NCBI RefSeq assembly: GCF_023330685.1
Contig: NZ_CP097128.1
Span: forward strand, 3,224,001-3,288,000
DNA: 64,000 nucleotides
Source: Conexibacter sp. DBS9H8
Lineage (GTDB): Bacteria; Actinomycetota; Thermoleophilia; Solirubrobacterales; Solirubrobacteraceae
Direction: 5' to 3'
This document shows, piece by piece, positions 11,609 through 19,938 of the stretch. The notes beneath the pieces are model-generated. The model saw only the letters and a program-made list of their open reading frames with translations, was not told the origin of the DNA and did not search any database. Every line of letters begins with the position of its first letter. The first letter of the stretch is position 1. Position numbers and translations under genes: made by a program.

Positions 11609-12016
11609 GTGCCGCCGGCCTCGGACTTCTCACTCACCGAGAGCGAGGGCCCGGACGGGGTGTGCGTGGCGTTGCGGGGCGAGGTCGACCTCGCCGTCGC
11701 CGACCGGGTCCGGGCGGCGCTGATCGCCAACTTCCGCGCCGGCCGGCGCCAGATCCTCGATCTCTCCGCGGTCACGTTCATCGACAGCATGGGCCTCGGC
11801 GCGATTCTCATCGCCGCCGGGTCCGCGGAGGAGCGCGCGCGCCTGACCCTGCGTCGCTCCCGCCACGCCCAGCCGAATCGCCTGTTCGCCCTGGCTGGGG
11901 TCGCGGAGCTGCTGGAGGTGCTGCCCCCGGCCGAGCCCGCCCCGCCAGCGCCAGAACCGGTTCCCGCCGGGGAGCCGAAGGCGACCTCTGACCGTGAGCC
12001 GGACGCAGCCCTCTGA
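11609..12016 (+). CDS. Anti-anti-sigma factor, STAS domain (RsbV/SpoIIAA type)
   Basis: The STAS protein is the expected partner and substrate of the kinase encoded just upstream; unphosphorylated, it would free the sigma factor. I chose the GTG at 11609 (135 residues) because a GGAGG lies 9 nt before it; an in-frame GTG at 11573 has no such signal. The phospho-acceptor motif VTFIDSMGLGAIL contains the conserved Asp-Ser. The STAS fold occupies about residues 1-100 and a Pro/Ala/Glu-rich tail of about 35 residues follows, unusual for RsbV-type proteins. Confidence 0.9.
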   Translation: MPPASDFSLTESEGPDGVCVALRGEVDLAVADRVRAALIANFRAGRRQILDLSAVTFIDSMGLGAILIAAGSAEERARLTLRRSRHAQPNRLFALAGVAELLEVLPPAEPAPPAPEPVPAGEPKATSDREPDAAL

Positions 12017-12024
12017 AAGCGCGC

Positions 12025-12041
12025 CGCCTGATCCTCAGGCG
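12025..12041. terminator. Short hairpin between convergent genes
   Basis: A perfect 7-bp inverted repeat (12025-12031 / 12035-12041) with a 3-nt loop lies just past the STAS stop codon and overlaps the stop codon of the BLUF remnant on the other strand. It may terminate both. No T-tract is present. Confidence 0.4.
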
Positions 12042-12310
12042 CCGGCGCTCATCACCAACAGCGCCTCGGCGATCTCGGCGTTGGGAACGAGCTCGCCGGA
12101 GGCGAGCGGATAGTCGATCGTCGGCCGGTAACCGGGGAGACGGTCAGCGAGCCGATCGGCCTGGGGATGCTCAAAGCCCATGCTCCAGCGTGAAAACCGG
12201 CGCCGCGCGATCGGCCGCCGGGCGAGCAGACGCAGGTTGTGGTGGCGGGGGTCGGCGGTGATGCTCGCAAAGATCCCCGCGATCGCCTCCGGAGCACCTT
12301 CGTCGCCAAC
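12035..12310 (-). pseudogene. C-terminal half of a BLUF photoreceptor domain (remnant)
   Basis: The minus-strand frame reads EGAPEAIAGIFASITADP, then HHNLRLL and RRFSRWSMGFEHP. This is the second half of a BLUF (blue light using FAD) domain, where the conserved W/M-containing WSMGF motif lies. The first half, with the flavin-contacting Tyr and Gln, is absent. Upstream the frame has no start codon and runs into the DivIVA-like gene in another frame. A GTG at 12348 opens a different frame, so a frameshift or deletion has destroyed the gene. It lies beside an anti-sigma/STAS pair; that link is suggestive only. Confidence 0.65.
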
Positions 12311-12344
12311 CCGGGTTCGGTCGGGGCGCTCTCCGGGGGTGCGT

Positions 12345-13307
12345 TCACGGCTCGTCGGTGAGCTCGGCCTGCTCGGCGATCGTGTAGGCGCGTGTCGGCT
12401 CGGGATCGACCGGAACGGTGTCGTCGAACTCGGACTCGTCCTCGACGCGAGGTTGAGGACGGAACGCGGGGTCCTCATCGAACTCCGGCTCATCCTCGAG
12501 GTTCGGCGCTGCCATGAACTCGGGGACGTCGAGGAATTCGTCATCGCCGTCGTCCTCGTCGTCCTCATCGTCCTCATCGTCCTCACGGCTCGCGGCAACC
12601 TCAGGCCGGGGAGTGGGCGGGGCGTCGGGCCGCCGGCCTGCGGGGAGCACACGCGTCGCCTCCTCATCATCGTCGGGGGTGATCCGGTTCACGATGCGCG
12701 TGACCGCCTCCGCCTCAGGGGCGGGCAGCTCGTGCCGGCGCGTCACGACGTCAGGGTCGTCACCGAGCATCGGAGTCGGGGCCGTTGCGGGGATGGCGAG
12801 CGCCTCAACGAGCCCGGGGGCCTGACCGAGGGCGTCACGGAGGCGCCGCAGTTCACCGAGCACGGTCGCCTTCTGCGTGTTGAGCGCGTCGACCTCCGCG
12901 CGGATGCGGTCGCGGTCGGCCTCATAGGCGGCGAGCAGGGCCTCCCAGTCGCGCTGCTGACGGGCGGTCTGGGCCCGGGCCTCCGTGCGGGCCGCGGTGA
13001 CGATCGCCTCCGCCTCGGAGCGAGCACCGTCCAAGGCGTCCTGCACCTCCGCCTTGGCCCCCGAGACGATGTCGGCCGCCTCCGCCTCGGCGAGGGCGAA
13101 GATCTCCGCCACCCGCGGACCAACCTCCCGGTAGGCCTGGGTGGACGGCTCGCTCTCCGCCCGGCGCCGGCGCTCGTCCGTCTCGGCGAGGCGCTCGTGC
13201 AGGTCGCTGATGTACTGCTCGACGGATGGGCGGTCATATCCGCGCAGCACGACGGGAAACTCGGGAAGGCTCGGTTCGAGGTCCTCGCTCAGGTCGCGGG
13301 CGGTCAT
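12345..13307 (-). CDS. DivIVA-domain coiled-coil protein with acidic tail
   Basis: A probable polar or septal scaffold. From the ATG at 13307 the product has 320 residues. Near the N-terminus, FPVVLRGYDRPSVEQYISDL matches the DivIVA lipid-binding/crossed-loop region. Residues about 40-150 form an Ala/Glu/Arg coiled coil. The C-terminal half is disordered and very acidic, with a run of EDD repeats near residue 240. An in-frame GTG two codons upstream is possible, but AGGGGG spacing favours the ATG. The tail is longer and more acidic than in typical DivIVA/Wag31. A second coiled-coil protein is encoded at 38.4 kb. Confidence 0.8.
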   Translation of the reverse strand: MTARDLSEDLEPSLPEFPVVLRGYDRPSVEQYISDLHERLAETDERRRRAESEPSTQAYREVGPRVAEIFALAEAEAADIVSGAKAEVQDALDGARSEAEAIVTAARTEARAQTARQQRDWEALLAAYEADRDRIRAEVDALNTQKATVLGELRRLRDALGQAPGLVEALAIPATAPTPMLGDDPDVVTRRHELPAPEAEAVTRIVNRITPDDDEEATRVLPAGRRPDAPPTPRPEVAASREDDEDDEDDEDDGDDEFLDVPEFMAAPNLEDEPEFDEDPAFRPQPRVEDESEFDDTVPVDPEPTRAYTIAEQAELTDEP

Positions 13308-13544
13308 CGCCACCGCCCCCCTGAGAACCGCAGGATCGCCGAGCAGCCGGGGCGGAGACGACGTCTGGCCGAGATCGGTTGTGAGGGCATGACCGAGTTA
13401 TATACCCGGATGTCTGACATCGAACCGGGCTCCAGCTGTGAAGATCGCCTCTCGTCCCGGCCACGGTGGACACCCCCCCCCTCTCCCCCCGCCCCGGCTC
13501 GCCTACGAGTCGTGGCGGTCCCACAGTGGAGGGCGATCTGAGGC

Positions 13545-14828
13545 TCAGATCCGTGAGAGGCCGTGATCCATCGTGAACTCGGTGAAGGGCATCCCCCACG
13601 AGACGGGCTTGCCGCCGGTCCGGAAGTACATCTCCTTGAACGCCATCTTCATCGCATAGGCCGCATAGCCCATGTTGAACACGCTCGTGGTGCCGCCATA
13701 CCAGGTGTCGGAGTGGATGTAGAAACCCTTGTGGCCACCCATGTCGCCGAAACACAGGATGGCGGGATGGAAGGCCTCACCGACCTTCGACTCGGGGATC
13801 GCACCGGACTGCAGGGCGATCTGGTCGGCGACGATCTCCGCCTGCTGATGTCCGAGGGAACCGAGCTTGGGAACCGTCAGCGCCGCCGCATCACCCACGG
13901 CGAAGACCTCAGGATGAAGGGGATTGCGCATCCGCAGATCCGTGAGGACGAATCCGCGCTCGTCACTGATCGGCAGGCCGGCGAGGAACGCGTGGGGAAC
14001 CCAGTCAGGCAGAACGATCTTGAGTTCGGCCTCCAGGCTGGTGCCGTTGGCGAACTCGATCCCGTCGGCGGTGATCGCCTTGATGTCCTGGGTGTTGTTG
14101 GCATACCCGAAGCCCATCTCCGTCGCGATCTGCAGGAACTGGTCGACGATCGCGTCACCGGCGTCCTCGGCGATCTTCTCTCCCGGGGTGAACAGCGTGA
14201 TCTTGTGGGCATCCCCGAGGCCGCGCTGCCCGAGCCAGTGGGCCATCGTCAGGCCGATCTCCAGCGGTGGCCCCTCACAGGCCGCCACCGCCTCAGGCAG
14301 CCAGTCCGGCTTCCCGGTGAGGCCCTGATGGAAGCGTGCGGAGCCGATCGCGACCGGGCCACCCTTGTAGTCGTGGAAGAGCTTGCGGCGCAGCTTGTTG
14401 CCGTAGTGGCCGCTGGAGACGGTGTCCCCGTGCTCGGCGAAGCCCTCGATCTGGTCGTAGGCGAGGCGGTTGCCGGTGGCGATCACCAACATGTCATAGG
14501 CGAGGCTCTCCGGCGCCGACCCCGCCCGATCGGTTGGGACGATCGTGACGCGCCGGTTGTCCAGGTCGATCTCGGTCGCGGCTGCGTTGATGAACGTCGT
14601 CCCGTCGGAGTCGTGGAAGCGGACCGTCTCCATGTGCATCGTCACGAGCGGATCGTGGTCGGCGAAGACCTCCATCGGCAGGTTCGGCACGAAGATCAGG
14701 TACGGGTTCGGGTCGACGACGGTGAGCCGGACGTGGTCACCGGCCTTCTGGTGGATGTAGCGCGCCGTCGTCAGGCCGGCGAAGCTGCTTCCGAGCACAA
14801 CGACGTGCGGGCGGGCATGAGCACTCAT
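13545..14828 (-). CDS. FAD-dependent oxidoreductase, sulfide:quinone-reductase-like
   Basis: A 427-residue flavoprotein of the two-dinucleotide-binding-domain family. The FAD motif is VVVLGSSFAGLTTARYI (about 9-25), a second ATGNRLAYD block is near 117, and the C-terminal FAD site FAVGDAAALTVPKLG is near 310. Its layout resembles sulfide:quinone oxidoreductases and type II NADH dehydrogenases. Cys184 and Cys359 fit two of the three cysteines of SQR, but no Cys is found near position 130, where the third is expected. Either a divergent SQR that oxidises sulfide to quinone, or a related membrane-associated dehydrogenase. Confidence 0.75.
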   Translation of the reverse strand: MSAHARPHVVVLGSSFAGLTTARYIHQKAGDHVRLTVVDPNPYLIFVPNLPMEVFADHDPLVTMHMETVRFHDSDGTTFINAAATEIDLDNRRVTIVPTDRAGSAPESLAYDMLVIATGNRLAYDQIEGFAEHGDTVSSGHYGNKLRRKLFHDYKGGPVAIGSARFHQGLTGKPDWLPEAVAACEGPPLEIGLTMAHWLGQRGLGDAHKITLFTPGEKIAEDAGDAIVDQFLQIATEMGFGYANNTQDIKAITADGIEFANGTSLEAELKIVLPDWVPHAFLAGLPISDERGFVLTDLRMRNPLHPEVFAVGDAAALTVPKLGSLGHQQAEIVADQIALQSGAIPESKVGEAFHPAILCFGDMGGHKGFYIHSDTWYGGTTSVFNMGYAAYAMKMAFKEMYFRTGGKPVSWGMPFTEFTMDHGLSRI

Positions 14829-14997
14829 GGGCGCATCCGATCTGACTCCCGGGGGGAGCCGGTTGACGGGATTGACTTCCGCTGCGACGGCACCGGACCG
14901 ACCTCAACCGGGACTGCGACAGCGGCACTGGCCGACCGGCCTCGATGCTCTCCAGCTTCGACACTAGCACCCGTCCCTGGCGCGGCCCCAGCGCACC

Positions 14998-15618
14998 TCA
15001 TCCCGCAGGGCGATGCCGGGTCGCGCCGGGGTCCCGCGGCAGCAGGCGATGCCCGTCCACGACCGCGGTCGCGACGTCGATCAGCTTGCGGTTGGCGCTG
15101 CGCGAGTGCTCGCGCAGCATCGCGAAAGCCGCCTCATGGTCGACCGCGTGGCGTTCCATCAGGATCCCCTTGGCCCGCTCGATCGTCGCCCGGCGTCCGA
15201 ACGCGCCCTGGAGATCGTGGTACTCGGTGAACCGGCGCAGGACGATGTCGATCGAACTCTGCCAGTCCTCGACGTCATCGTCACTGATGTGCGCGAACAC
15301 CCCGCGCTTGGACGCCTCCCTGATGAAGGCGGGGTCGGGAGCGTGCAGGAGCGCGATCACCGGACAGGCGGCCTCGCGGACGATCGTGTCGATCAGGGCG
15401 AGCGCGTGCGCGGAGCTGTCCCCGAGGCCGACGAGGGCGACATCCGGACGTTCACGCGCGGTCACCGCTCCGACGTCCTCGACGGCGATCTCCCGGGCGA
15501 TCACCTCATGGCCGAGGGCGACGACGAGCGGGGCGACGAGAGCGAGTCGGTCCCGTCGCTCGTTGGCGATCAACACACGCAGGTGGTCGCGTTCGCCACC
15601 CTCACCGGAAGGGCCCAC
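14998..15618 (-). CDS. ANTAR-domain response-regulator-like RNA-binding antiterminator
   Basis: ANTAR proteins bind paired hexaloop RNA hairpins in leaders and prevent termination. The 206-residue product has an N-terminal receiver-like domain (about 12-125) and a C-terminal ANTAR domain (about 140-195) with the signature RATIERAKGILMERH and an aromatic-poor AFAMLREHSRS helix. The receiver lacks a clear canonical Asp/Lys set. The GTG at 15618 is the longest start and a later GTG is possible. It lies upstream of and on the same strand as the SQR-like gene (169-nt gap) and divergent from the zinc-ribbon/ftsH pair. Confidence 0.85.
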   Translation of the reverse strand: MGPSGEGGERDHLRVLIANERRDRLALVAPLVVALGHEVIAREIAVEDVGAVTARERPDVALVGLGDSSAHALALIDTIVREAACPVIALLHAPDPAFIREASKRGVFAHISDDDVEDWQSSIDIVLRRFTEYHDLQGAFGRRATIERAKGILMERHAVDHEAAFAMLREHSRSANRKLIDVATAVVDGHRLLPRDPGATRHRPAG

Positions 15619-15798
15619 GCGGCGATTGTATGACCGACCGGTTGTGAGGACCGGGTGATCACCGACTGCGGGAGTAACGTAGATGGGGCGCTTGCCCCAG
15701 CCCTCGGCAAGCTGCCGTCGTCCCCGGCCCTGACCTTCGGCCGGCGTCGGTGCGCGCCACCCGTGGCCCGCACCACTCTCACGCCCGAGGAGTCAGCC

Positions 15799-16044
15799 AT
15801 GCCCGACCTGCAGACGCCCGTCCCCAGCCACCCCGGCGGCGGCGCGCCACGCGCGCGTCAGAACCGACACATCCCGCGGCTCTGCGGCGCTTGCGGCGCG
15901 CCGATGGACCCGGTGGAGGACAGCTGCTGGAAGTGTGGCGCCCCACGGGCGACACCGGAACTCGAGCGCTGGGAGAGTGACGGCGGTCGGCTGCGCGCCG
16001 CGGCGGCCGGCCCCGATGGCCTGACCGTGACGGCGGGAGCCTGA
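15799..16044 (+). CDS. Small zinc-ribbon protein coupled to ftsH
   Basis: An 81-residue protein starting at an ATG 6 nt after GAGGAG. Two CxxC pairs (CGAC and CWKC, about 14 residues apart) form a rubredoxin-like zinc ribbon in the middle, between a Pro-rich N-terminus and a polar C-terminus. Its stop codon shares a base with the ftsH start (TGATG), so the two are translationally coupled. Function is unknown; it may be an adaptor or metal-responsive partner of the protease, which is inference from the coupling. Confidence 0.8.
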   Translation: MPDLQTPVPSHPGGGAPRARQNRHIPRLCGACGAPMDPVEDSCWKCGAPRATPELERWESDGGRLRAAAAGPDGLTVTAGA

Positions 16045-18128
16045 TGGCGCCCGCGGAGGAAGGGTCTCGGCGGGCGGCTTCCAGGCCACACCCGCACGAG
16101 CCGATGCACCGGGACGTCCGGGGGTGGCGGGTGGCGCCCGCCCCCGACGGACGGGGACGGCCCGACTCACCGGCCCCGCGCGCACCGCACCGCTCCCGCG
16201 GTTTCCTCGTCTTCGCCCTCGCGCTGTTGGTGATCAACTTCGGTTCCGTGCTGCTGTTCTCCCCCGCAGCCCCACCTCGGGTGAAGGTGCCCTTCAGCCC
16301 GTACTTCATCACCCAGGTCACGGCCGGCCGGGTCGCCTCGATCACCTCCACCGGTGACGCGATCGACGGCACGCTGAAATCGCCCGAGCACATCCCAGGC
16401 ACGACCGCGACGTCCGCGTCGACGACGCTCTTCAGCACGGAGGTCCCGAGCTTCTGGAACAACGATCAGCTGTCCGCGCTGCTGCAGGCCCACGGCACCC
16501 AGATCAACGCCCAGTCGACGACCCAGAGCACCTCCCTGCTCATCTCCCTGCTGCTCGGCTTCGGTCCGACGCTGCTGATCGTCGGTGTCGTGATCGTGTT
16601 CATGCGCCGCGCAGCCAAGGCCGGAGGCAGCATGGGAGCACTCAGCAGCTTCGGCCGCTCCAAAGCCCGGCGCGTCGACCCGGCGACGATCCGGGCGACG
16701 TTCGCGGACGTCGCGGGGATCGATGAGGCGAAGTCGGAGCTGACCGAGATCGTCGACTTCCTCCGCGACCCGACCCGCTATGGGCGCCTCGGCGGACGGA
16801 TGCCCCACGGCGTCCTGCTCTCGGGCGCTCCCGGAACCGGTAAGACGTTGCTGGCGCGCGCCGTCGCGGGCGAAGCTCACGCGGCGTTCTTCTCGATCTC
16901 GGCCTCCGAGTTCATCGAGGCGATCGTCGGCGTCGGCGCCTCGCGGGTCCGCGACCTGTTCACCAAGGCCAAGGAGGCGGCCCCGGCGATCATCTTCATC
17001 GACGAGCTCGACGCGATCGGGCGCTCCCGCCAGGGCTCGGTGTCCCTCGCGGGCGCCAACGACGAGCGTGAGCAGACTCTCAACCAGATCCTCACCGAAC
17101 TTGACGGGTTCGAGCCCGCTGAGGCGGTGATCGTGCTCGCCGCCACCAACCGCCCGGAGATCCTCGACTCGGCCCTGATGCGCCCGGGGCGCTTTGACCG
17201 TCGCGTCGCGGTGCAGCCGCCCGACCGTCAGGGCCGCAAGCAGATCCTCGAGGTGCACACCAAGTCGATCCCGCTTGCGGCGGGCATCGATCTGGAGGCG
17301 CTCGCCGCCAGCACACCCGGCATGGTCGGCGCCGACCTCGCCCAACTGGCCAATGAGGCGGCGCTGCTCGCCGCCCGCCGGAACCATCACACCGTCCAGA
17401 CCGCCGACTTCACCGACTCCCTCGAGAAGATCCTGCTCGGCGCACCGCGGGGGATCGTGCTGTCGACCGCGGACCGGGAACGGACCGCCTTCCATGAGGC
17501 CGGGCACGCGCTCGTCGGCATGCTCACGCCCGGCGCGGACCCGGTGCGGAAGGTGTCGATCATTCCGCGCGGGCTCGCGCTCGGCGTCACCCTCGCCGCC
17601 CCCGACGACGACCAGGTCTCCTACACGCGTGAGGACCTGATCGGCAAGATCAAGGTCGCCCTCGGCGGCCGCGTCGCCGAAGAGACCGTCTACGGGACGA
17701 TCACCACCGGAGCGGAATCCGACATCGAGCGGGTGACCGCGATCGCCCGCCAGATGGTCGGTCGGTGGGGGATGAGTGAGGCGATCGGCTTTGTCAGCGT
17801 CATCTCCGCCGAGGCACGCGGCCCGTTCATCAGCGGGCAGGGTGAGACCTCCGAGGCGACCCAGCAGGTCGTCGACGAGCAGGTCCGTCTGCTGATCGAC
17901 AGCGCCCACCGTGAGGTGAGCGCGCTGATCGGCGCGCACCGGGTCCAACTCGAGTCCCTCGCCCGCGCGCTGCTGCAGGACGAGACCCTCGATGAGAGCG
18001 ACGCCTACTCCGCGGCCGGGATGCCGGGCCGAAGCGCGGACGCCCCCCCGGTCCCCGCCGGCGCGCCGGGCACCGACGAGCGGGCGGATCAGGACCCGCC
18101 GGCGGCGGGGATCTCCCGGCTCAGCTGA
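16044..18128 (+). CDS. ftsH: ATP-dependent zinc metalloprotease FtsH
   Basis: A membrane-anchored AAA+ protease. The 694-residue product has a polar N-terminus of about 50 residues, TM1 about 53-72, an extracytoplasmic domain, TM2 about 163-190, the Walker A GAPGTGKT at 261-268, the Walker [12 protein letters not shown], the SRH GRFDRR, and the zinc motif HEAGH at 484-488. The unusually long N-terminal extension and the coupling to a zinc-ribbon gene set it apart from housekeeping FtsH. It is not beside hpt/tilS or folate genes as ftsH often is, so it may be an additional paralogue. The 3' end overlaps the convergent kinase gene by 40 bp. Confidence 0.95.
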   Translation: MAPAEEGSRRAASRPHPHEPMHRDVRGWRVAPAPDGRGRPDSPAPRAPHRSRGFLVFALALLVINFGSVLLFSPAAPPRVKVPFSPYFITQVTAGRVASITSTGDAIDGTLKSPEHIPGTTATSASTTLFSTEVPSFWNNDQLSALLQAHGTQINAQSTTQSTSLLISLLLGFGPTLLIVGVVIVFMRRAAKAGGSMGALSSFGRSKARRVDPATIRATFADVAGIDEAKSELTEIVDFLRDPTRYGRLGGRMPHGVLLSGAPGTGKTLLARAVAGEAHAAFFSISASEFIEAIVGVGASRVRDLFTKAKEAAPAIIFIDELDAIGRSRQGSVSLAGANDEREQTLNQILTELDGFEPAEAVIVLAATNRPEILDSALMRPGRFDRRVAVQPPDRQGRKQILEVHTKSIPLAAGIDLEALAASTPGMVGADLAQLANEAALLAARRNHHTVQTADFTDSLEKILLGAPRGIVLSTADRERTAFHEAGHALVGMLTPGADPVRKVSIIPRGLALGVTLAAPDDDQVSYTREDLIGKIKVALGGRVAEETVYGTITTGAESDIERVTAIARQMVGRWGMSEAIGFVSVISAEARGPFISGQGETSEATQQVVDEQVRLLIDSAHREVSALIGAHRVQLESLARALLQDETLDESDAYSAAGMPGRSADAPPVPAGAPGTDERADQDPPAAGISRLS

Positions 18129-19198
18129 CGGAGCTGGGCCCGCATCCGCCCGGCGGTTCCCGGGTGCGCCGCCGTCGAGAGAGTCGCCCCGGAGACGGTG
18201 CGGGAGCGGTTCGGGGCCGGTGAGCCGCCCCCGGACGCCCCGAGGACGATGATGAGGACGACGAGCACGACCGCGCCCGTGAGCGAACCGACGAACCACA
18301 TCAGCCTCCGCTCGCCCGCGGCCACCGGGCCGCGGGCGAGACCACGCGGCCCCCGGGTTCCGCGCTCCGGCGCGACGACGGTCGGCGCCTCCGTGAGGGG
18401 CTCAACCGGCGCCGGGGCGATCCGGGTCGGCTCGGTGAGCGGCACGGTCGGGCTGACATCGCTGAGCCGGACGAGCGCGGCGGCGGCGTCGGTGGGACGG
18501 TCGGCCGGGTCGGTGGCACACAGCCAGGCGCTGAAGGCGGCGATCTCGTCCGGCGGATGGGTGCCGGCCGCCGCCTCGATCACCTTCCCGAGCGAGTAGA
18601 GGTCACTCTGGCAGCTCGGGGGGGCCCCGCCGAGCAGCTCCGGGGCGATGAAGCGCAGCGTGCCGACGACCTGGCCGGGCTGGGTGAGCTGGGTGCCCTC
18701 CTGCAGCAGCGCGACGCCGAAGTCGGTGAGCCGGGCGCGTCCGTCCGGGCCGATCAGCACGTTGGCGGGCTTGACGTCACGGTGCAGGACCCCCTGCGCG
18801 TGGACGGCCCCGAGGGCGGAGAGAAGATCGGCGCAGACGGTGAGCAGGACGGGCACGCTGAGCGGGCCGTCGCGGAGGCGGTCGGCGAGCGTGCCGCCGG
18901 GGACGAACTCCATCACCAGGTAGGGCCGGGCGGCGGTCGCGCTGTAGTCGTAGATCTCGACCAGGTTCGGGTGGCTGATGCTCGCCGCCAGGCGCGCCTC
19001 CCGGGCGAAGCGAGCGACGTAGGCAGGGTCGGCGGCAAGCGCATCCGACATCACCTTCAGCGCGACGGTGCGCCCGAGGGTCTCGTCCGCCGCACGCCAG
19101 ACGACCGCCATCCCGCCGCTGCCGACGATCTGCTCGAGCCGGTAGCGGTCGGCCAGCCGCGTTCCGCGCGTGAAGGGCTCCTGGGTGAGGTCGCTCAT
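18089..19198 (-). CDS. Membrane-anchored Ser/Thr protein kinase (Pkn/Hanks type)
   Basis: A 369-residue eukaryotic-like kinase. Gly-loop VGSGGMAVVW at 25-34, catalytic Lys48 in VALKVM, HRDVKPANVL with Asp141, and DFG at 159-161; all essential residues are present. After the kinase domain comes a Pro/Thr-rich juxtamembrane segment, one transmembrane helix near residue 300 and a short extracellular Ser/Arg-rich tail without PASTA repeats. The catalytic domain ends early (about 245), so it is compact. The lipoprotein gene ends 9 nt upstream on the same strand, so the two form an operon. The 3' end overlaps ftsH. Confidence 0.93.
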   Translation of the reverse strand: MSDLTQEPFTRGTRLADRYRLEQIVGSGGMAVVWRAADETLGRTVALKVMSDALAADPAYVARFAREARLAASISHPNLVEIYDYSATAARPYLVMEFVPGGTLADRLRDGPLSVPVLLTVCADLLSALGAVHAQGVLHRDVKPANVLIGPDGRARLTDFGVALLQEGTQLTQPGQVVGTLRFIAPELLGGAPPSCQSDLYSLGKVIEAAAGTHPPDEIAAFSAWLCATDPADRPTDAAAALVRLSDVSPTVPLTEPTRIAPAPVEPLTEAPTVVAPERGTRGPRGLARGPVAAGERRLMWFVGSLTGAVVLVVLIIVLGASGGGSPAPNRSRTVSGATLSTAAHPGTAGRMRAQLRQLSREIPAAGGS

Positions 19199-19207
19199 CT
19201 GGTCCCG

Positions 19208-19816
19208 CTAGTTGTCCGAGCCCTGGTTCTGATTGCCCGGACCCTGATTGTCCTTCCCCTGGCCCTTGTCGTGGCCGGGGGGGCCGCCCGGGCCCCCGGG
19301 TTGGTGCTGCCCTGGCGGCCCGTTCCCGCCGGGGCCGTGGCCGTGGCCGTGGCCGTGGGGCGGCTGCGACGGCTGGGCCGGGGTCGCCGGCACCGGGGTG
19401 GCGCTCACCGCTTCAGCCGTGGAGGCCGTCGGCGTCGTGTTCGTCTGGGTGGCGGTCGTCGTCGTCTGCCGGCGGGTCGTCGCGCTCACCGCGCCAGCGC
19501 TCAGGGAGCGTGCTTCGGCGAGGACCGTCTGGGCCTGGGTGGTGAGCTCGGCAGCCCGCGCGGTGGTCAGCTCACCGGCGGCGCGGAGGTGGCTGACCTC
19601 CCCCTCAAACTGGCGGACGGCGCCGCGGACCGCCGCGGCGTCGCGCCGGCCCAGCCCCGCCTGGGCCGCGCCGATGTCGGTGAGCAGGGCCCGGCGGCCC
19701 GTGGCGCCCAGCTGGGTGCTCGCACCGCACCCGGCACAGACAAGCGCGAGCAGGGGCACGAGCCAGAGGCGAGCGCGGACGTGCGGGTGCGGTGGGCGGC
19801 GGGGGATTCGAGGCAT
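19208..19816 (-). CDS. Putative lipoprotein with Gly/His/Pro-rich tail
   Basis: The N-terminus is basic, then hydrophobic, ending in a lipobox with Cys30 (VCAGC), so the protein is predicted to be lipidated and surface-exposed. Residues about 40-105 are a helical segment with repeated alanines. Then a Thr-rich linker leads to a His-Gly/Pro-Gly-rich low-complexity tail ending NQNQGSDN. 202 residues. It is the first gene of an operon with the Ser/Thr kinase and could present a signal or scaffold for it; that is inference. Many actinobacterial genomes carry such kinase-linked lipoproteins without known function. Confidence 0.8.
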   Translation of the reverse strand: MPRIPRRPPHPHVRARLWLVPLLALVCAGCGASTQLGATGRRALLTDIGAAQAGLGRRDAAAVRGAVRQFEGEVSHLRAAGELTTARAAELTTQAQTVLAEARSLSAGAVSATTRRQTTTTATQTNTTPTASTAEAVSATPVPATPAQPSQPPHGHGHGHGPGGNGPPGQHQPGGPGGPPGHDKGQGKDNQGPGNQNQGSDN

Positions 19817-19938
19817 GCGGGCAGGTCCCGACGGAAAGAGCTCGGGTGCACACAGGCTGACACAGTCCCGGCGTGCCCGGCGGCTCCCGCCGGTGTCGAC
19901 CCGCCGGCGCGGGCAACCTTCTCCTCGAGCGACCGCGC

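Noticed and set aside
12052..12348. 98-codon frame starting at the GTG that overlaps the DivIVA-like stop
   Set aside because: Its product is Arg/Ser/Pro-rich. The same DNA in another frame gives clear BLUF sequence, so this is the shadow of a decayed gene.
13465..13490. C-rich homopolymer stretches upstream of the DivIVA-like gene
   Set aside because: They lie in non-coding DNA with no frame to switch, and no regulatory element could be matched to them.
16167..18299. Very long open frame antisense to ftsH and the kinase end
   Set aside because: Its product is Arg/Gly/Asp-rich without any domain, and the plus strand encodes FtsH with every motif. High GC makes long antisense frames common here.
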